NCBI GenBank assembly: GCA_035763085.1
Contig: DASUBV010000390.1
Coordinates: forward strand, 1-22,153
Source of the DNA: DASUBV01 sp035763085
Lineage (GTDB): Bacteria; Actinomycetota; Actinomycetes; Streptosporangiales; Streptosporangiaceae
Length of the DNA stretch: 22,153 nt
Direction of reading: 5' to 3'
A model generated the notes under the pieces. It was not told the DNA's origin and made no database searches. It saw only the letters and a list, made by a program, of their open reading frames with translations. This document shows, one piece after another, positions 1-7,306 of this stretch. The position numbers and the translations under genes were made by a program. Positions within the stretch are counted from its first letter, which is position 1. Every line of letters starts with the position of its first letter.

Positions 1-791
1 CGGCCGGCGTCGACGATGCGGCGCAGGAACCGGCGGGTCCGCTCGTCGCGCGGGCTGGCGAACAGCTCGGCGGGCGGGGCGTCCTCGACGATCGTGCCGT
101 CCTCCAGGAAGCACACCCGGCCGGCGATGTCGCGCGCGAAGCCCATCTCGTGCGTGGCGATGAGCATGGTCATCCCGCCGGCGGCCAGCTCCCGGATCAC
201 GTCCAGTACCTCGGCGACCAGTTCGGGGTCCAGCGCGCTGGTGACCTCGTCCAGCAGCATGATCTGCGGGTGCATGGCCATCGCCCGGACGATGGCCACC
301 CGCTGCTGCTGCCCGCCGGACAGCCGGTCGGGGTACTCGGCTTCCTTGTCCAGCAGGCCGAACCGGCCCAGCAGCTCCCGTGCCTGATCGCGGGCCTGAT
401 CTTTGGGGATGCCGAGCGCCTTGACCGGGGCCAGCGTGACGTTCTGCAGCACGTTCATATGCGGGAACAAGTTGAACGACTGGAAGACGATGCCGACCGC
501 CCGCCGGACCAGGTTCTGGTCCACGCCGGGGACGGTCAGGTCCTGGCCGAACACGCTGATCCGGCCGGAGTTGATCGGCTCCAGCAGGTTGATGCAGCGC
601 AGCAGGGTGGACTTGCCCGACCCGGAGGCCCCGATCAGGCAGATCACCTCGTGCGTGGCGACCGTCAGGTCGATGCCGCGCAGCACCTCGTTGTCGCCGA
701 ACGACTTGCGCAGCCCCTCGATCCGGACCGCCTCGCCGGCCGGGGCAGGCGCCGGCGGCGGGGCGGCCGGGCCGGAACCGGGCGCGGTCAT
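1..791 (-). CDS. Polar amino-acid ABC transporter ATP-binding protein (3' end cut by window edge)
   Basis: This is the ATPase subunit of a GlnQ/HisP-type importer; it powers uptake of a polar amino acid at the inner face of the membrane. The 263 visible residues hold the Walker A motif GASGSGKST (about 54-62), the Q-loop region VFQSFNLFPH (102-111), the signature SGGQQQR (158-164), Walker B and D-loop IMLLDEVTSALD (177-188) and the H-loop ATHE (212-215). The Walker B flank reads DEVTSALD where DEPTSALD is usual, a mild change. The ATG start overlaps the permease stop as ATGA, so the two are translationally coupled. About 20 Pro/Ala-rich residues precede the domain. The frame is still open at base 1, but the family's usual length suggests only a few residues are missing. 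Substrate identity cannot be read from the sequence. Confidence 0.93.
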   Translation of the reverse strand, partial: MTAPGSGPAAPPPAPAPAGEAVRIEGLRKSFGDNEVLRGIDLTVATHEVICLIGASGSGKSTLLRCINLLEPINSGRISVFGQDLTVPGVDQNLVRRAVGIVFQSFNLFPHMNVLQNVTLAPVKALGIPKDQARDQARELLGRFGLLDKEAEYPDRLSGGQQQRVAIVRAMAMHPQIMLLDEVTSALDPELVAEVLDVIRELAAGGMTMLIATHEMGFARDIAGRVCFLEDGTIVEDAPPAELFASPRDERTRRFLRRIVDAG

Positions 792-1711
792 GCTGTCGTC
801 CCGGCCAGGCGGCGCCGCCGGTCGGCGTCGATGAGCCGGTCGGTGAACCGGGCCAGCGGGATGGTCAGGATCAGGAACAAGATCGCCGCCACGGTGAAGC
901 TGGAGTAGTTGAACACCGTGCTGGCGAAGATCTGGGCCGCCTGGTTGGCCTCGATGGCACCCAGGACGCCGACCAGCGCGGTGTCCTTCTGCAGGCTGAT
1001 GAAGTCGTTGAGCAGCGGCGGGATGATGTTGCGCACCGCCTGCGGCAGGATCACGTAGCGCAGCGTCGTGGCCTGTGACAGGCCCAGCGACCGGGCGGCC
1101 GCCACCTGACTGCGGTGCACCGAGTTGAGCCCGGCCCGGTACACCTCGCTGACGTAGGCCGAGTACGACAGCACGAGGGCGATGACCCCGTAGACGGCCA
1201 GCGGCTGGCTGGACACCACCGGCAGCCGCAGCGCCGGCAGGCCGAACCCGATCGCGTAAATGACCAGGATCAGCGGCACGCCGCGGAAGAGGTCGACGTA
1301 GATCAGCGCCAGCCCGCGCAGCGGGAACAGCACCGGGCTGGCCGACTGCCGGATCAGGGCCAGCACCAGCGCCAGCACCAGGATCAGCACCTCGGCGGCC
1401 AGGAACATCCGGATGTTGAGCCAGATGGCCTCGCCCACCGAGTAGTAGCCCTTCTTCGGGTTGCCGATGAACGACTCCCACAGGTCGTGCGGGTTGAAGA
1501 AGGTATGCCGGACCTGGGCGCTGCCCGGCGCCCGCCAGAAGATGACCACCAGCACGGCCAGCACGACCACGGTGCTGACCGTCGAGACGACGGTGGCCCG
1601 GGTGCCGCCGCCGGTGAACAGCCGCGGCCCGCGCCCGGTGCTGCCGAAGAGCGGAGCGCCAGGGCCCGTGCCCGCCTCGCCGGCGAGTTCGTCGCTCTTG
1701 CCACCTGCCAT
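788..1711 (-). CDS. Polar amino-acid ABC transporter permease (HisM/GlnP type)
   Basis: This 307-residue integral membrane protein forms the channel of the importer. A cytoplasmic N-terminus of about 40 residues is followed by a first hydrophobic segment (about 41-59) and then the permease core. The EAA-type coupling loop that contacts the ATPase is visible as YRAGLNSVHRSQVAAARSLG, followed by LPQAVRNIIPPLLNDFI, typical of the His/Glu/Gln/Arg/opine three-TM permease subfamily. Only one permease is present, so the channel is probably a homodimer. The gene starts at ATG 1711, 61 bases after the stop of the binding-protein gene, and its stop overlaps the ATPase start. The gene order of binding protein, permease and ATPase indicates a single operon. 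Confidence 0.93.
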   Translation of the reverse strand: MAGGKSDELAGEAGTGPGAPLFGSTGRGPRLFTGGGTRATVVSTVSTVVVLAVLVVIFWRAPGSAQVRHTFFNPHDLWESFIGNPKKGYYSVGEAIWLNIRMFLAAEVLILVLALVLALIRQSASPVLFPLRGLALIYVDLFRGVPLILVIYAIGFGLPALRLPVVSSQPLAVYGVIALVLSYSAYVSEVYRAGLNSVHRSQVAAARSLGLSQATTLRYVILPQAVRNIIPPLLNDFISLQKDTALVGVLGAIEANQAAQIFASTVFNYSSFTVAAILFLILTIPLARFTDRLIDADRRRRLAGTTA

Positions 1712-1772
1712 CGTCGCGGCTGCCTGCCCGTCCGCTCGCTGCCCTGCTGGCCCTGCTGGTCCCGCCGGCCGG

Positions 1773-2657
1773 CTAGGGCTGGATGACCGGGACGCTGAGG
1801 TAGGCCTGCAGGTACTTCTTCTGCAGGCCGGCCAGCGTGCCGTTGGACTTCAGCGTGGCAATCGCCTTGTTCACGCAGCTGACCAGCGGGTTGCCCAGGT
1901 GGAACAGCAGGCCGAAGTGCTCGCCGGTGCTCGGGAACCGGCCCACCATAACCGAGTTCTTGATCTCCGAGGAGGAGATGAACTGGGCCGTGGGCAGGTC
2001 AGTGACTAGCGCCGCGATCTGGTGAGTCTGCAGCGCCTGCTTGACGTCGTTGAGGGTCTGGAAGACCCTCGGCTGGTGCGCGGGCTGGATCTTGCTGGTG
2101 ATGAAGGCCAGGCTGGTCGTCCCGATCTGATCCCCGAACACGTAGCCCTTGAGGTCAGCCGGGGCGTGCTTGGTGACAATCGGCGTCCCCTTCAGCGCCA
2201 CCAGCGCCTGCTCCACGTCGTAGTAGCTGTCGGAGAAGGTCACCGCGGACGCGCGCTGCGGCGTGACGGAGATCTCGTTGGCGTCGAAGTCAAACTTCTT
2301 CGGGCCCGGTGCGTAGGAGGCGTTGAAGGGCTCGTAGGTCCAGTGCACCTGGCCCGGCGTGAAGCCCAGCTGCTTGGCGATGGCGTAGGTGACGGCGCTC
2401 TCGTAGCCCTTGCCGCTGGACGGGTTGTTGTTGATGAACCACGGCGGGTAGGCCGGCTTGTCGGTGGCCACCGTCAGGGCGCCCTTGGTGAACAGCATGC
2501 TCTGGATGGCCGAGTTCGAGCAGCTGCTCGCCGACCCGCTGGCCCCGCCCGAGGATGCGCTGCCCGAGGGCGCGCTGCTGCCGCACGCAGCCAGCCCGGC
2601 AGCGGCCAGCGCTGCCACGGCCGCAAGAGCCATCCGTCGCATCCCTATCCACCCCAT
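1773..2657 (-). CDS. Amino-acid ABC transporter substrate-binding lipoprotein (family 3 SBP)
   Basis: This is the extracellular, lipid-anchored ligand receptor of the importer. The N-terminus has a positive start, a hydrophobic stretch and the lipobox LAAC, with Cys25 as the lipidated residue. A Ser/Gly-rich linker follows (about 26-45). The remainder resembles the bacterial extracellular solute-binding protein family 3: GALTVATDKPAYPPW near the mature N-terminus, KFDFDANEISVTPQRA in the middle and a long C-terminal lobe. Two starts are possible: ATG 2657, or ATG 2642 (MRRMALAAV). The second is preceded by GGGGTGG at good spacing and gives a more classical signal peptide, so it may be the true start. 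It is the first gene of the three-gene operon. I could not identify a clear promoter upstream. Confidence 0.92.
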   Translation of the reverse strand: MGWIGMRRMALAAVAALAAAGLAACGSSAPSGSASSGGASGSASSCSNSAIQSMLFTKGALTVATDKPAYPPWFINNNPSSGKGYESAVTYAIAKQLGFTPGQVHWTYEPFNASYAPGPKKFDFDANEISVTPQRASAVTFSDSYYDVEQALVALKGTPIVTKHAPADLKGYVFGDQIGTTSLAFITSKIQPAHQPRVFQTLNDVKQALQTHQIAALVTDLPTAQFISSSEIKNSVMVGRFPSTGEHFGLLFHLGNPLVSCVNKAIATLKSNGTLAGLQKKYLQAYLSVPVIQP

Positions 2658-2774
2658 GTCCCGTGCCCGGCACCCCGGCAGGCCCGCACTGTGCCCCTCG
2701 CGGGGATATCACAGGTAACGGGCCTGCCGGACGTGATCTGGTCAGATTATCTACGGGCAGCCTAGCGGCCGGGG

Positions 2775-2795
2775 CGGTCCCGGCACCCGGGACCG
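2775..2795 (-). terminator. Candidate hairpin between L,D-transpeptidase and ABC operon
   Basis: A perfect 9-bp inverted repeat (CGGTCCCGG / CCGGGACCG) with a 3-base loop lies about 70 bases beyond the transpeptidase stop and upstream of the importer operon. It has no T-run, which is usual for actinobacterial terminators. It could end transcription from the transpeptidase gene or work together with the nearer hairpin at 2823-2846. Confidence 0.4.
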
Positions 2796-2822
2796 GCCTC
2801 CGCGCCAGGTCAGGCGGCTCGG

Positions 2823-2846
2823 CGCGGGCCCGGGGTCAGGCCCGCG
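2823..2846 (-). terminator. Candidate terminator of L,D-transpeptidase gene
   Basis: An 8-bp perfect stem (CGCGGGCC / GGCCCGCG) with an 8-base loop begins 16 bases after the transpeptidase stop codon. Its position and strength fit an intrinsic, T-less actinobacterial terminator. Confidence 0.45.
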
Positions 2847-2862
2847 GGCAGGCTGTCGCGGA

Positions 2863-3738
2863 TCAGGCGGCCGGCGCCTTGCCGTGGATGTAGATGGGCG
2901 TGCCCTTGTTCGGCGCCGGGTCGACCCAGATCAGCTTGTGGAACCAGCCGGCGATGTCCATCGGGATCCGGACGCAGCCGTGCGAGGCCGGGTACAGCGG
3001 CACCGGGATGTCGCCGTGGATCGCGTACTCCTCGCCGATGAAGAACACCGGGTTGTACATGGTGCCGAGCGGCACCTTCATCCAGCCGCGCACGAAGATG
3101 TGCGCGCGGTAGTGCCCGTCCGGCGTGACGGCGAAGTGCCCGCAGCCGCCGCCGTTCGGCTCGCAGAAGTAGTACCGGCCGCCGGTCGACACGTGGCTGA
3201 TCAGCTCGACCTGGTTGTGGTGGTAGAGGACCAGGACCTGGATGTTCTGGTTGACCTCGATCCGCCGGTTCGAGCCGCCGTTCGGGTTCCAGACCCTGGG
3301 CAGCCGCGGGTGCACCAGCTGGCGCTGCATGGCGAAGCCCACGTTGTTGGGGTGGTACTTGAGGCTCAGGCCCTGGACCTCCTTGAAGGCCCACACCGCC
3401 TCGAGGGTGTCCTGGCCGAACTTGCCGTCGACCGCGCCGGGGTAGTAGTGCAGCCGGCGCAGCCGCAGCTGCAGCCGGCTGACGACCCCGCCGTCCTCGC
3501 CGTAGTAGATGATGTGCTTGGTCGGCGCCCAGCCCGCCGGGGTGACGGCCTTCGCCTGCGCCCCCGACCGGGCCGCCCGGGCCAGCGCGCGCTGGCCGGC
3601 CGCCGTGTGCGCCGCCACCGCCCGGCCCGATGTCGCGGCCATCGCCGCGCCGGACAGGCCGGCCTGGCTCAGCACGGCGGCTCCGACCGCCGTCATCGCC
3701 CCCGCGCCGGCCAGCCACCGGCGAACAGACTGCCTCAT
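2863..3738 (-). CDS. Secreted L,D-transpeptidase with peptidoglycan-binding domain
   Basis: This is a cell-wall enzyme that forms 3-3 peptide cross-links, or attaches proteins to peptidoglycan, outside the membrane. The 291 residues begin with a signal-like N-terminus (MRQSVRRWL, then an Ala/Gly-rich hydrophobic stretch to about residue 36). A peptidoglycan-binding-type helical domain follows (about 75-140, with RLQLRLRRLHYYPGAVDGKFG). The C-terminal YkuD catalytic domain (about 160-287) has the canonical motif His241 ... Ser252-His-Gly-Cys255-Val-Arg, and Cys255 is the predicted nucleophile. A strong ribosome site, GAGGAG, lies 7 bases before ATG 3738 and fixes the start. The gene stands alone. 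Its upstream side carries an AT-richer patch (3822-3880) and then the 28-bp repeat array. The physiological substrate is not deducible. Confidence 0.93.
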   Translation of the reverse strand: MRQSVRRWLAGAGAMTAVGAAVLSQAGLSGAAMAATSGRAVAAHTAAGQRALARAARSGAQAKAVTPAGWAPTKHIIYYGEDGGVVSRLQLRLRRLHYYPGAVDGKFGQDTLEAVWAFKEVQGLSLKYHPNNVGFAMQRQLVHPRLPRVWNPNGGSNRRIEVNQNIQVLVLYHHNQVELISHVSTGGRYYFCEPNGGGCGHFAVTPDGHYRAHIFVRGWMKVPLGTMYNPVFFIGEEYAIHGDIPVPLYPASHGCVRIPMDIAGWFHKLIWVDPAPNKGTPIYIHGKAPAA

Positions 3739-3886
3739 TCGTGCTCCTCAGTAAGCGAAACTGCCCGCGCCGGGCTCCTGGCGCAGTTGCGGGCGTAGCC
3801 CGTCGCAGCCTGCGCAGGTTCGGCTATTCAAGTCTTGTTCGCATTTCTAGACGTTTAACCCTCACATTCGGTTGCAGGCGCGCCGA
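3739..3886. other. AT-richer upstream region of the L,D-transpeptidase gene
   Basis: This non-coding stretch between the transpeptidase start and the repeat array is noticeably less GC-rich than its surroundings around 3822-3880, as expected of a promoter region. I could not assign convincing -10 and -35 boxes, and I found no recognisable riboswitch core. Confidence 0.4.
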
Positions 3887-4108
3887 TAGCTACCGCTTTG
3901 GTATGGCCCGCGGGCGGTGACCGATTCGGAACCACCCGCGGGCGGTGACCGTTATGGGTCGGCCTGCGGGCGGTGGCCGTTTCGGCCGACGCACAGCCGG
4001 TAACCGTTTCGGGCCGGCCCGCGGGCAGTAACCGTTGCGGGCCGGCCCGCGGGCGCTGACCGTTTCGTGCCGCCGGGCAGGCAGTAACCGTTTCGGCACG
4101 GCGCGCAG
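3887..4108. repeat. Tandem array of about eight degenerate 28-bp palindromic repeats
   Basis: The core NACCG recurs at 3891, 3919, 3947, 3975, 4002, 4030, 4059 and 4086, so spacing is 27-29 bases. Each unit reads roughly ACCGTTTCGG, then a GGCC-rich stretch, then a CCCGCGGGC palindrome, then GGT(A/G), which joins the next ACC to form a second palindrome GGTNACC. A period of 28 is not a multiple of three and copies differ at scattered positions, so this is non-coding. Weaker related fragments (CCGTTTTGGTACGG near 4179, and ATGCGGARTCAGCCG twice at 4139 and 4160) continue to about 4215. The array fills the divergent gap between the transpeptidase and the small membrane protein. Confidence 0.8.
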
Positions 4109-4353
4109 GCGGCGCGCCTGGGTCTCCCGGCTTTCCTCATGCGGAGTCAGCCGACCCTTATGCGGAATCAGCCGGCGCCCGTTTTGGTACGGCGCGCCAC
4201 CGTCTTGGTGAAGCACGCCGGCGATGGCCGTCCTGGCCGGCTCTGAACCCGGATGGCCCGCCAGCCGTTTCCCGCAGTGGACGCGGCGCCGCGTGGCGCC
4301 CGGGCCCGGGCCGCCACGGCCGGGAGGACACCGCCGGAGGAGATGGGCGCACT

Positions 4354-4554
4354 ATGAGCAACGGCCTGCTGGTCATCGTCGGCCTGGCCGTCGCCGCGGC
4401 CGGAGTGATCTTCGCGCTGCAGGGCTTCGGGGTGCTCGGCGGCAGCGTCATGTCCGGCAGCTCGCTGTGGGCCGTGCTGGGCCCGCTGATCGCGCTGGGC
4501 GGCCTGGTCCTGACCGGCGCGGGGCTGCGCCGGGGCCGCTCCGGCCTGCGCTAG
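4354..4554 (+). CDS. Small two-TM membrane protein of unknown function
   Basis: This 66-residue protein has two hydrophobic helices (about 4-25 and 38-58) separated by a glycine/serine-rich loop (GVLGGSVMSGSS). It ends in a short basic tail (RRGRSGLR). The layout resembles small conserved actinobacterial membrane proteins that I cannot assign a function. GGAGGAG lies 11 bases before the ATG, a slightly long spacing. A closer ATG within that interval meets a stop after four codons, so ATG 4354 is the only sensible start. A hairpin follows directly after the stop. Confidence 0.75.
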   Translation: MSNGLLVIVGLAVAAAGVIFALQGFGVLGGSVMSGSSLWAVLGPLIALGGLVLTGAGLRRGRSGLR

Positions 4555-4556
4555 CC

Positions 4557-4585
4557 GGGCCCGCCGGACCGCTGGCGGACGGCCC
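4557..4585 (+). terminator. Candidate terminator after the small membrane protein gene
   Basis: Nested arms GGGCC/GGCCC (4557-4561 with 4581-4585) and CGCC/GGCG (4562-4565 with 4574-4577), with a 3-base bulge, form a GC-rich hairpin that begins 3 bases after the stop codon. Confidence 0.4.
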
Positions 4586-4769
4586 TGCGGGCGAGTGCCG
4601 GGCGGGCTAGCAGCCGTGTGTCCCACGCCACGCGGCCGCACGTGTGCCGGCTTCGGCGGCGGGTATCAACCGCTCATCATTCGCCGCGACGAACGCGACC
4701 GGGGGACCGGGGACCGGGCCAGGGAACGCCGCGCGGCTGGATCGGCGGGAAACCGGGGGGCCGTGGTGA

Positions 4770-5702
4770 GTGATGACGCGAGGACCAGTGGCGGTAGCTA
4801 ACGGGCAGGTCGCCGACCTCCTCGACGACCTTGCCAAGCAGCTCGGCCTGCGCCTCAGGCGATCCAGGGGCCGCCTTCTGCTGGTCGGGGCGGACGGGTC
4901 ACCCGTCGATACCTGGCGCGAGGACTACCCCTACCCGCGGCGCCTCGGCCGCCGCAGCTATGCGGAGCAGAAGCGGGCCCTGCAGATCGAGCTGCTCAAG
5001 ATGCAGCGCTGGGTCAAGGACTCCGGCGAGCGGCTCATGATCGTTTTCGAGGGCCGGGACGCAGCCGGAAAGGGCGGGACGATCAAGCGGTTCACCGAGA
5101 ACCTCAACCCCCGCGGCGCAAGGGTGGTCGCGCTGGAGAAGCCGACCGAGAAAGAGCAGACCGAGTGGTACCTGCAGCGGTATGTCGCTCACCTGCCCGC
5201 GGCCGGCGAGATCGTCATGTTCGACCGGTCCTGGTACAACCGCGCGGGCGTGGAGCGGGTGATGGGATTCTGCCGGCCCGACGAGTGCATGGAGTTCCTG
5301 CGCGAAGCGCCGGAGTTCGAGCGGATGCTGGGCCGGGACGGCATCACGCTGATCAAGTTCTGGTTCTCGGTGTCGCAGACCGAGCAGCTGCGGCGGTTCG
5401 TCAACCGGCAGACGGACCCGGTCAAGCAGTGGAAGCTGAGCCCGGTGGACCTCGCCTCGCTGGACAAGTGGGATGAGTACACCGAGGCCAAGGAGTCGAT
5501 GTTCTTCTTCACCGACCTGGCCGACGCGCCGTGGACGGTCGTGAAGAGCAACGACAAGAAGCGGGCCCGGCTGGAGGCCATGCGCTTCGTGCTGGCCAGG
5601 ATCCCGTACGCCGACCGGGACGACTCGGTCGTCGGCCGGCCGGACCCGATGATCGTCGGCCCGGCGCCGACGCTGTACGAGAGCGCCGAGCGGGCCAGCT
5701 AG
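4770..5702 (+). CDS. ppk2: Polyphosphate kinase 2
   Basis: PPK2 enzymes transfer phosphate between polyphosphate and nucleotides, generally using polyphosphate to make GTP or ATP from the diphosphate. The 310-residue protein has the PPK2 core with the Walker A motif FEGRDAAGKGG (93-103), Walker B FDRSWYNRAGVE (151-162) and the downstream motif IKFWFSVSQTEQLRRF. The length and single core domain suit a one-domain (class I-like) enzyme. The first 50 residues are a variable basic N-terminus. GTG 4770 and ATG 4773 are adjacent possible starts behind a GGGGGG stretch. The gene stands alone on the plus strand and is convergent with the next gene. A link with the phosphate-responsive SenX3-RegX3 pair in this window is plausible, but nothing here shows it. 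Confidence 0.93.
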   Translation: MMTRGPVAVANGQVADLLDDLAKQLGLRLRRSRGRLLLVGADGSPVDTWREDYPYPRRLGRRSYAEQKRALQIELLKMQRWVKDSGERLMIVFEGRDAAGKGGTIKRFTENLNPRGARVVALEKPTEKEQTEWYLQRYVAHLPAAGEIVMFDRSWYNRAGVERVMGFCRPDECMEFLREAPEFERMLGRDGITLIKFWFSVSQTEQLRRFVNRQTDPVKQWKLSPVDLASLDKWDEYTEAKESMFFFTDLADAPWTVVKSNDKKRARLEAMRFVLARIPYADRDDSVVGRPDPMIVGPAPTLYESAERAS

Positions 5703-5764
5703 CTGCGCTGCCCGGCGGGTTGCCAGGCGGGGTGCCCGGCGCGGCGGTGCCCGGCCCGGCTGGG

Positions 5765-7096
5765 TCAGCGCACGGGCCAGCCGGCGGCCAGCCGGATGTG
5801 CGGGCGGCTCAGCACGATCTGGCCGGCCGCCACCGGCAGCCGGGACCCGGGCGGGCAGGCGGTCAGGCACAGGTCGGCAGTTCCCGGCCGGCCGAGGCTG
5901 TCCCACGCCAGGACCCGGGCCGCCAGGTGCGCCGCCAGCGCCCGGCCGCCGCGGCCGTAGCCGCGCAGCACGATCTCGGCGGCCGGCTCGGTGCCCAGCC
6001 AGGTGCCGGTCAGGCCGCTGACGCCGAGCTGGCCGCGAGCAGAACCGCGGCTGGCCAGGCCGCCGTAGGGCAGCAGCGGGCCGGATGAGCTGCTGCCCGC
6101 GCCGGTTTCCATCAGCGTCAGCCGGTCCAGGCCCGGCTCGGTGAGGGTCAGCCACAGGTCCACGTCGCCCGGGTCCTCGCGGGCGAGGGCCCTGACCCCG
6201 GCGGGCACGTCGACGCCGGGCCCGGCCAGGGCCGCGGCCAGCGCGCCGCTATCGACCAGGTGCCCGTCGTCGGCCTGCACGAACAGGCCGGTGCCGTGGC
6301 CGACCGGGCGGAAGACCTCCGGGCCCGCGAAGGCCCCCGCCATCCGCACGAAACCGCACCGGAAGGCCGACATCGCGGTCCAGCAGTCGCCGCCGGAGTG
6401 CCGTTCCAGGCCGACCGACAGCTGGATCGACCGGACCGCCAGCGGCAGCACCAGCCGGCCGCCCTGGTCCAGCTGGTCCAGCCAGGCCGGGGCGATGTCC
6501 CAGGCGCCGGCGGTGACGATAATCCGGTCGAAGGGCGCCTCCGCCGGGACGCCGTACCCGCCATCGCCGGTCCGGGCCGCCACGGTGTCGTAGCCGGCCG
6601 CCGCCAGGCTCGCCTGAGCCCGGCCGACCAGCTCGTCGTCGATGTCGATGCTGACGACCCGGCCGCGGGGACCCACGATGTGCGCCATGACCGCCGCGTT
6701 GTAGCCGGTCCCGGTGCCGATCTCCAGGACCCGGTGCCCCGGCCGCAGCCCGAGCTGCTCCAGCATGATCGCCATCATCGCGGGCTGCGAGGACGAGCTG
6801 ACCGGCAGGCCGTCGGCCCCGTACTTGATCACGAGCGCCTCGTCCTGGTAGGCCGCGGCGGGCTCGAGGCCGGGAACGAACAGGTGCCGGGGCACGGCCA
6901 GGAAGGCCGCCTGCACGGCCGGGCCGGGGATCCGCCCGCTGACGCGCAGCGCCTGGACCATCCGGGCGCGCGCAGCAGTGACCGGGTCCTGGCTGCCGGG
7001 CGCGTCCTGGCTGGCCGTGTCCAGGTTCATGTCCGGGCTGGCCGGGCCGTGGCCGGGCTCGTCGCGGCTGGGAGCGGATCCGCTAGCTGCAGCCAT
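5765..7096 (-). CDS. Protein-L-isoaspartate O-methyltransferase-like protein with extra C-terminal domain
   Basis: This is an SAM-dependent methyltransferase of the PCMT family, which repairs isoaspartyl residues or, in some actinomycete branches, modifies peptide side chains. The start ATG 7096 is chosen because a perfect Shine-Dalgarno GGAGGTGATC lies just before it. The open frame extends to 7240 but that part has no signal. In the resulting 443 residues, a polar tail (1-40) is followed by RHLFVPG (70-76), the PCMT-type substrate motif SSSSQPAMMA (100-109) and SAM motif I VLEIGTGTGY (123-132). The family's core is about 200-220 residues. Here a further domain of about 200 residues follows, with WLTLTEPGLDRL and LRGYGRGGRALAAHL. 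That layout recalls the long PCMT homologues found with lanthipeptide clusters, but no precursor peptide or lanthionine synthetase gene is nearby. True substrate unknown. Confidence 0.82.
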   Translation of the reverse strand: MAAASGSAPSRDEPGHGPASPDMNLDTASQDAPGSQDPVTAARARMVQALRVSGRIPGPAVQAAFLAVPRHLFVPGLEPAAAYQDEALVIKYGADGLPVSSSSQPAMMAIMLEQLGLRPGHRVLEIGTGTGYNAAVMAHIVGPRGRVVSIDIDDELVGRAQASLAAAGYDTVAARTGDGGYGVPAEAPFDRIIVTAGAWDIAPAWLDQLDQGGRLVLPLAVRSIQLSVGLERHSGGDCWTAMSAFRCGFVRMAGAFAGPEVFRPVGHGTGLFVQADDGHLVDSGALAAALAGPGVDVPAGVRALAREDPGDVDLWLTLTEPGLDRLTLMETGAGSSSSGPLLPYGGLASRGSARGQLGVSGLTGTWLGTEPAAEIVLRGYGRGGRALAAHLAARVLAWDSLGRPGTADLCLTACPPGSRLPVAAGQIVLSRPHIRLAAGWPVR

Positions 7097-7101
7097 GCCA
7101 G

Positions 7102-7111
7102 GATCACCTCC
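7102..7111 (-). promoter_or_regulatory. Strong Shine-Dalgarno deciding the PCMT-like start
   Basis: On the minus strand GGAGGTGATC is fully complementary to the 16S rRNA 3' tail and lies with optimal spacing (10 bases from GGAGG) before ATG 7096. Confidence 0.8.
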
Positions 7112-7145
7112 CCCCTCCACCTTAGGGGCGCCGTCCAGCCCCAGA

Positions 7146-7160
7146 CCGGGACAATCCCGG
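7146..7160. other. Short hairpin in the rlmB-PCMT gap
   Basis: CCGGGA-CAA-TCCCGG forms a perfect 6-bp stem in the 210-base gap between the rlmB stop (7307) and the PCMT-like start. It may be a weak terminator for cysS-rlmB. Nothing else was recognised in this gap. Confidence 0.3.
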
Positions 7161-7306
7161 CAGGACGGCCCGCGCGGTTCTGGCGGGCGCCGCGTTGTCT
7201 GGACTGAGGAGCCTGCGACGAGGGAAGACGACGCGACCACGCGCCCGCCGGAACTGCGCAGTGTTAGTGGTGCGGTGAGCGGGAAGCCGGCGCAGGCGGC
7301 CGGAAG

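Noticed and set aside
2884..3798. Long plus-strand frame opposite the L,D-transpeptidase
   Set aside because: It is a typical antisense shadow in GC-rich DNA; the minus-strand gene has intact catalytic motifs and a strong ribosome site.
3739..3886. c-di-AMP (ydaO) riboswitch before the cell-wall enzyme gene
   Set aside because: The leader lacks recognisable conserved core elements.
3887..4108. CRISPR array
   Set aside because: Units are directly adjacent and degenerate, with no unique spacers between identical repeats and no cas genes.
3890..4216. Minus-strand frame of 108 codons through the 28-bp repeats
   Set aside because: The repeat period is not a multiple of three, the product is Arg/Pro-rich with no recognisable fold, and no ribosome site is present.
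7097..7240. N-terminal extension of the PCMT-like protein
   Set aside because: A perfect Shine-Dalgarno precedes ATG 7096, and the extension is low-complexity.
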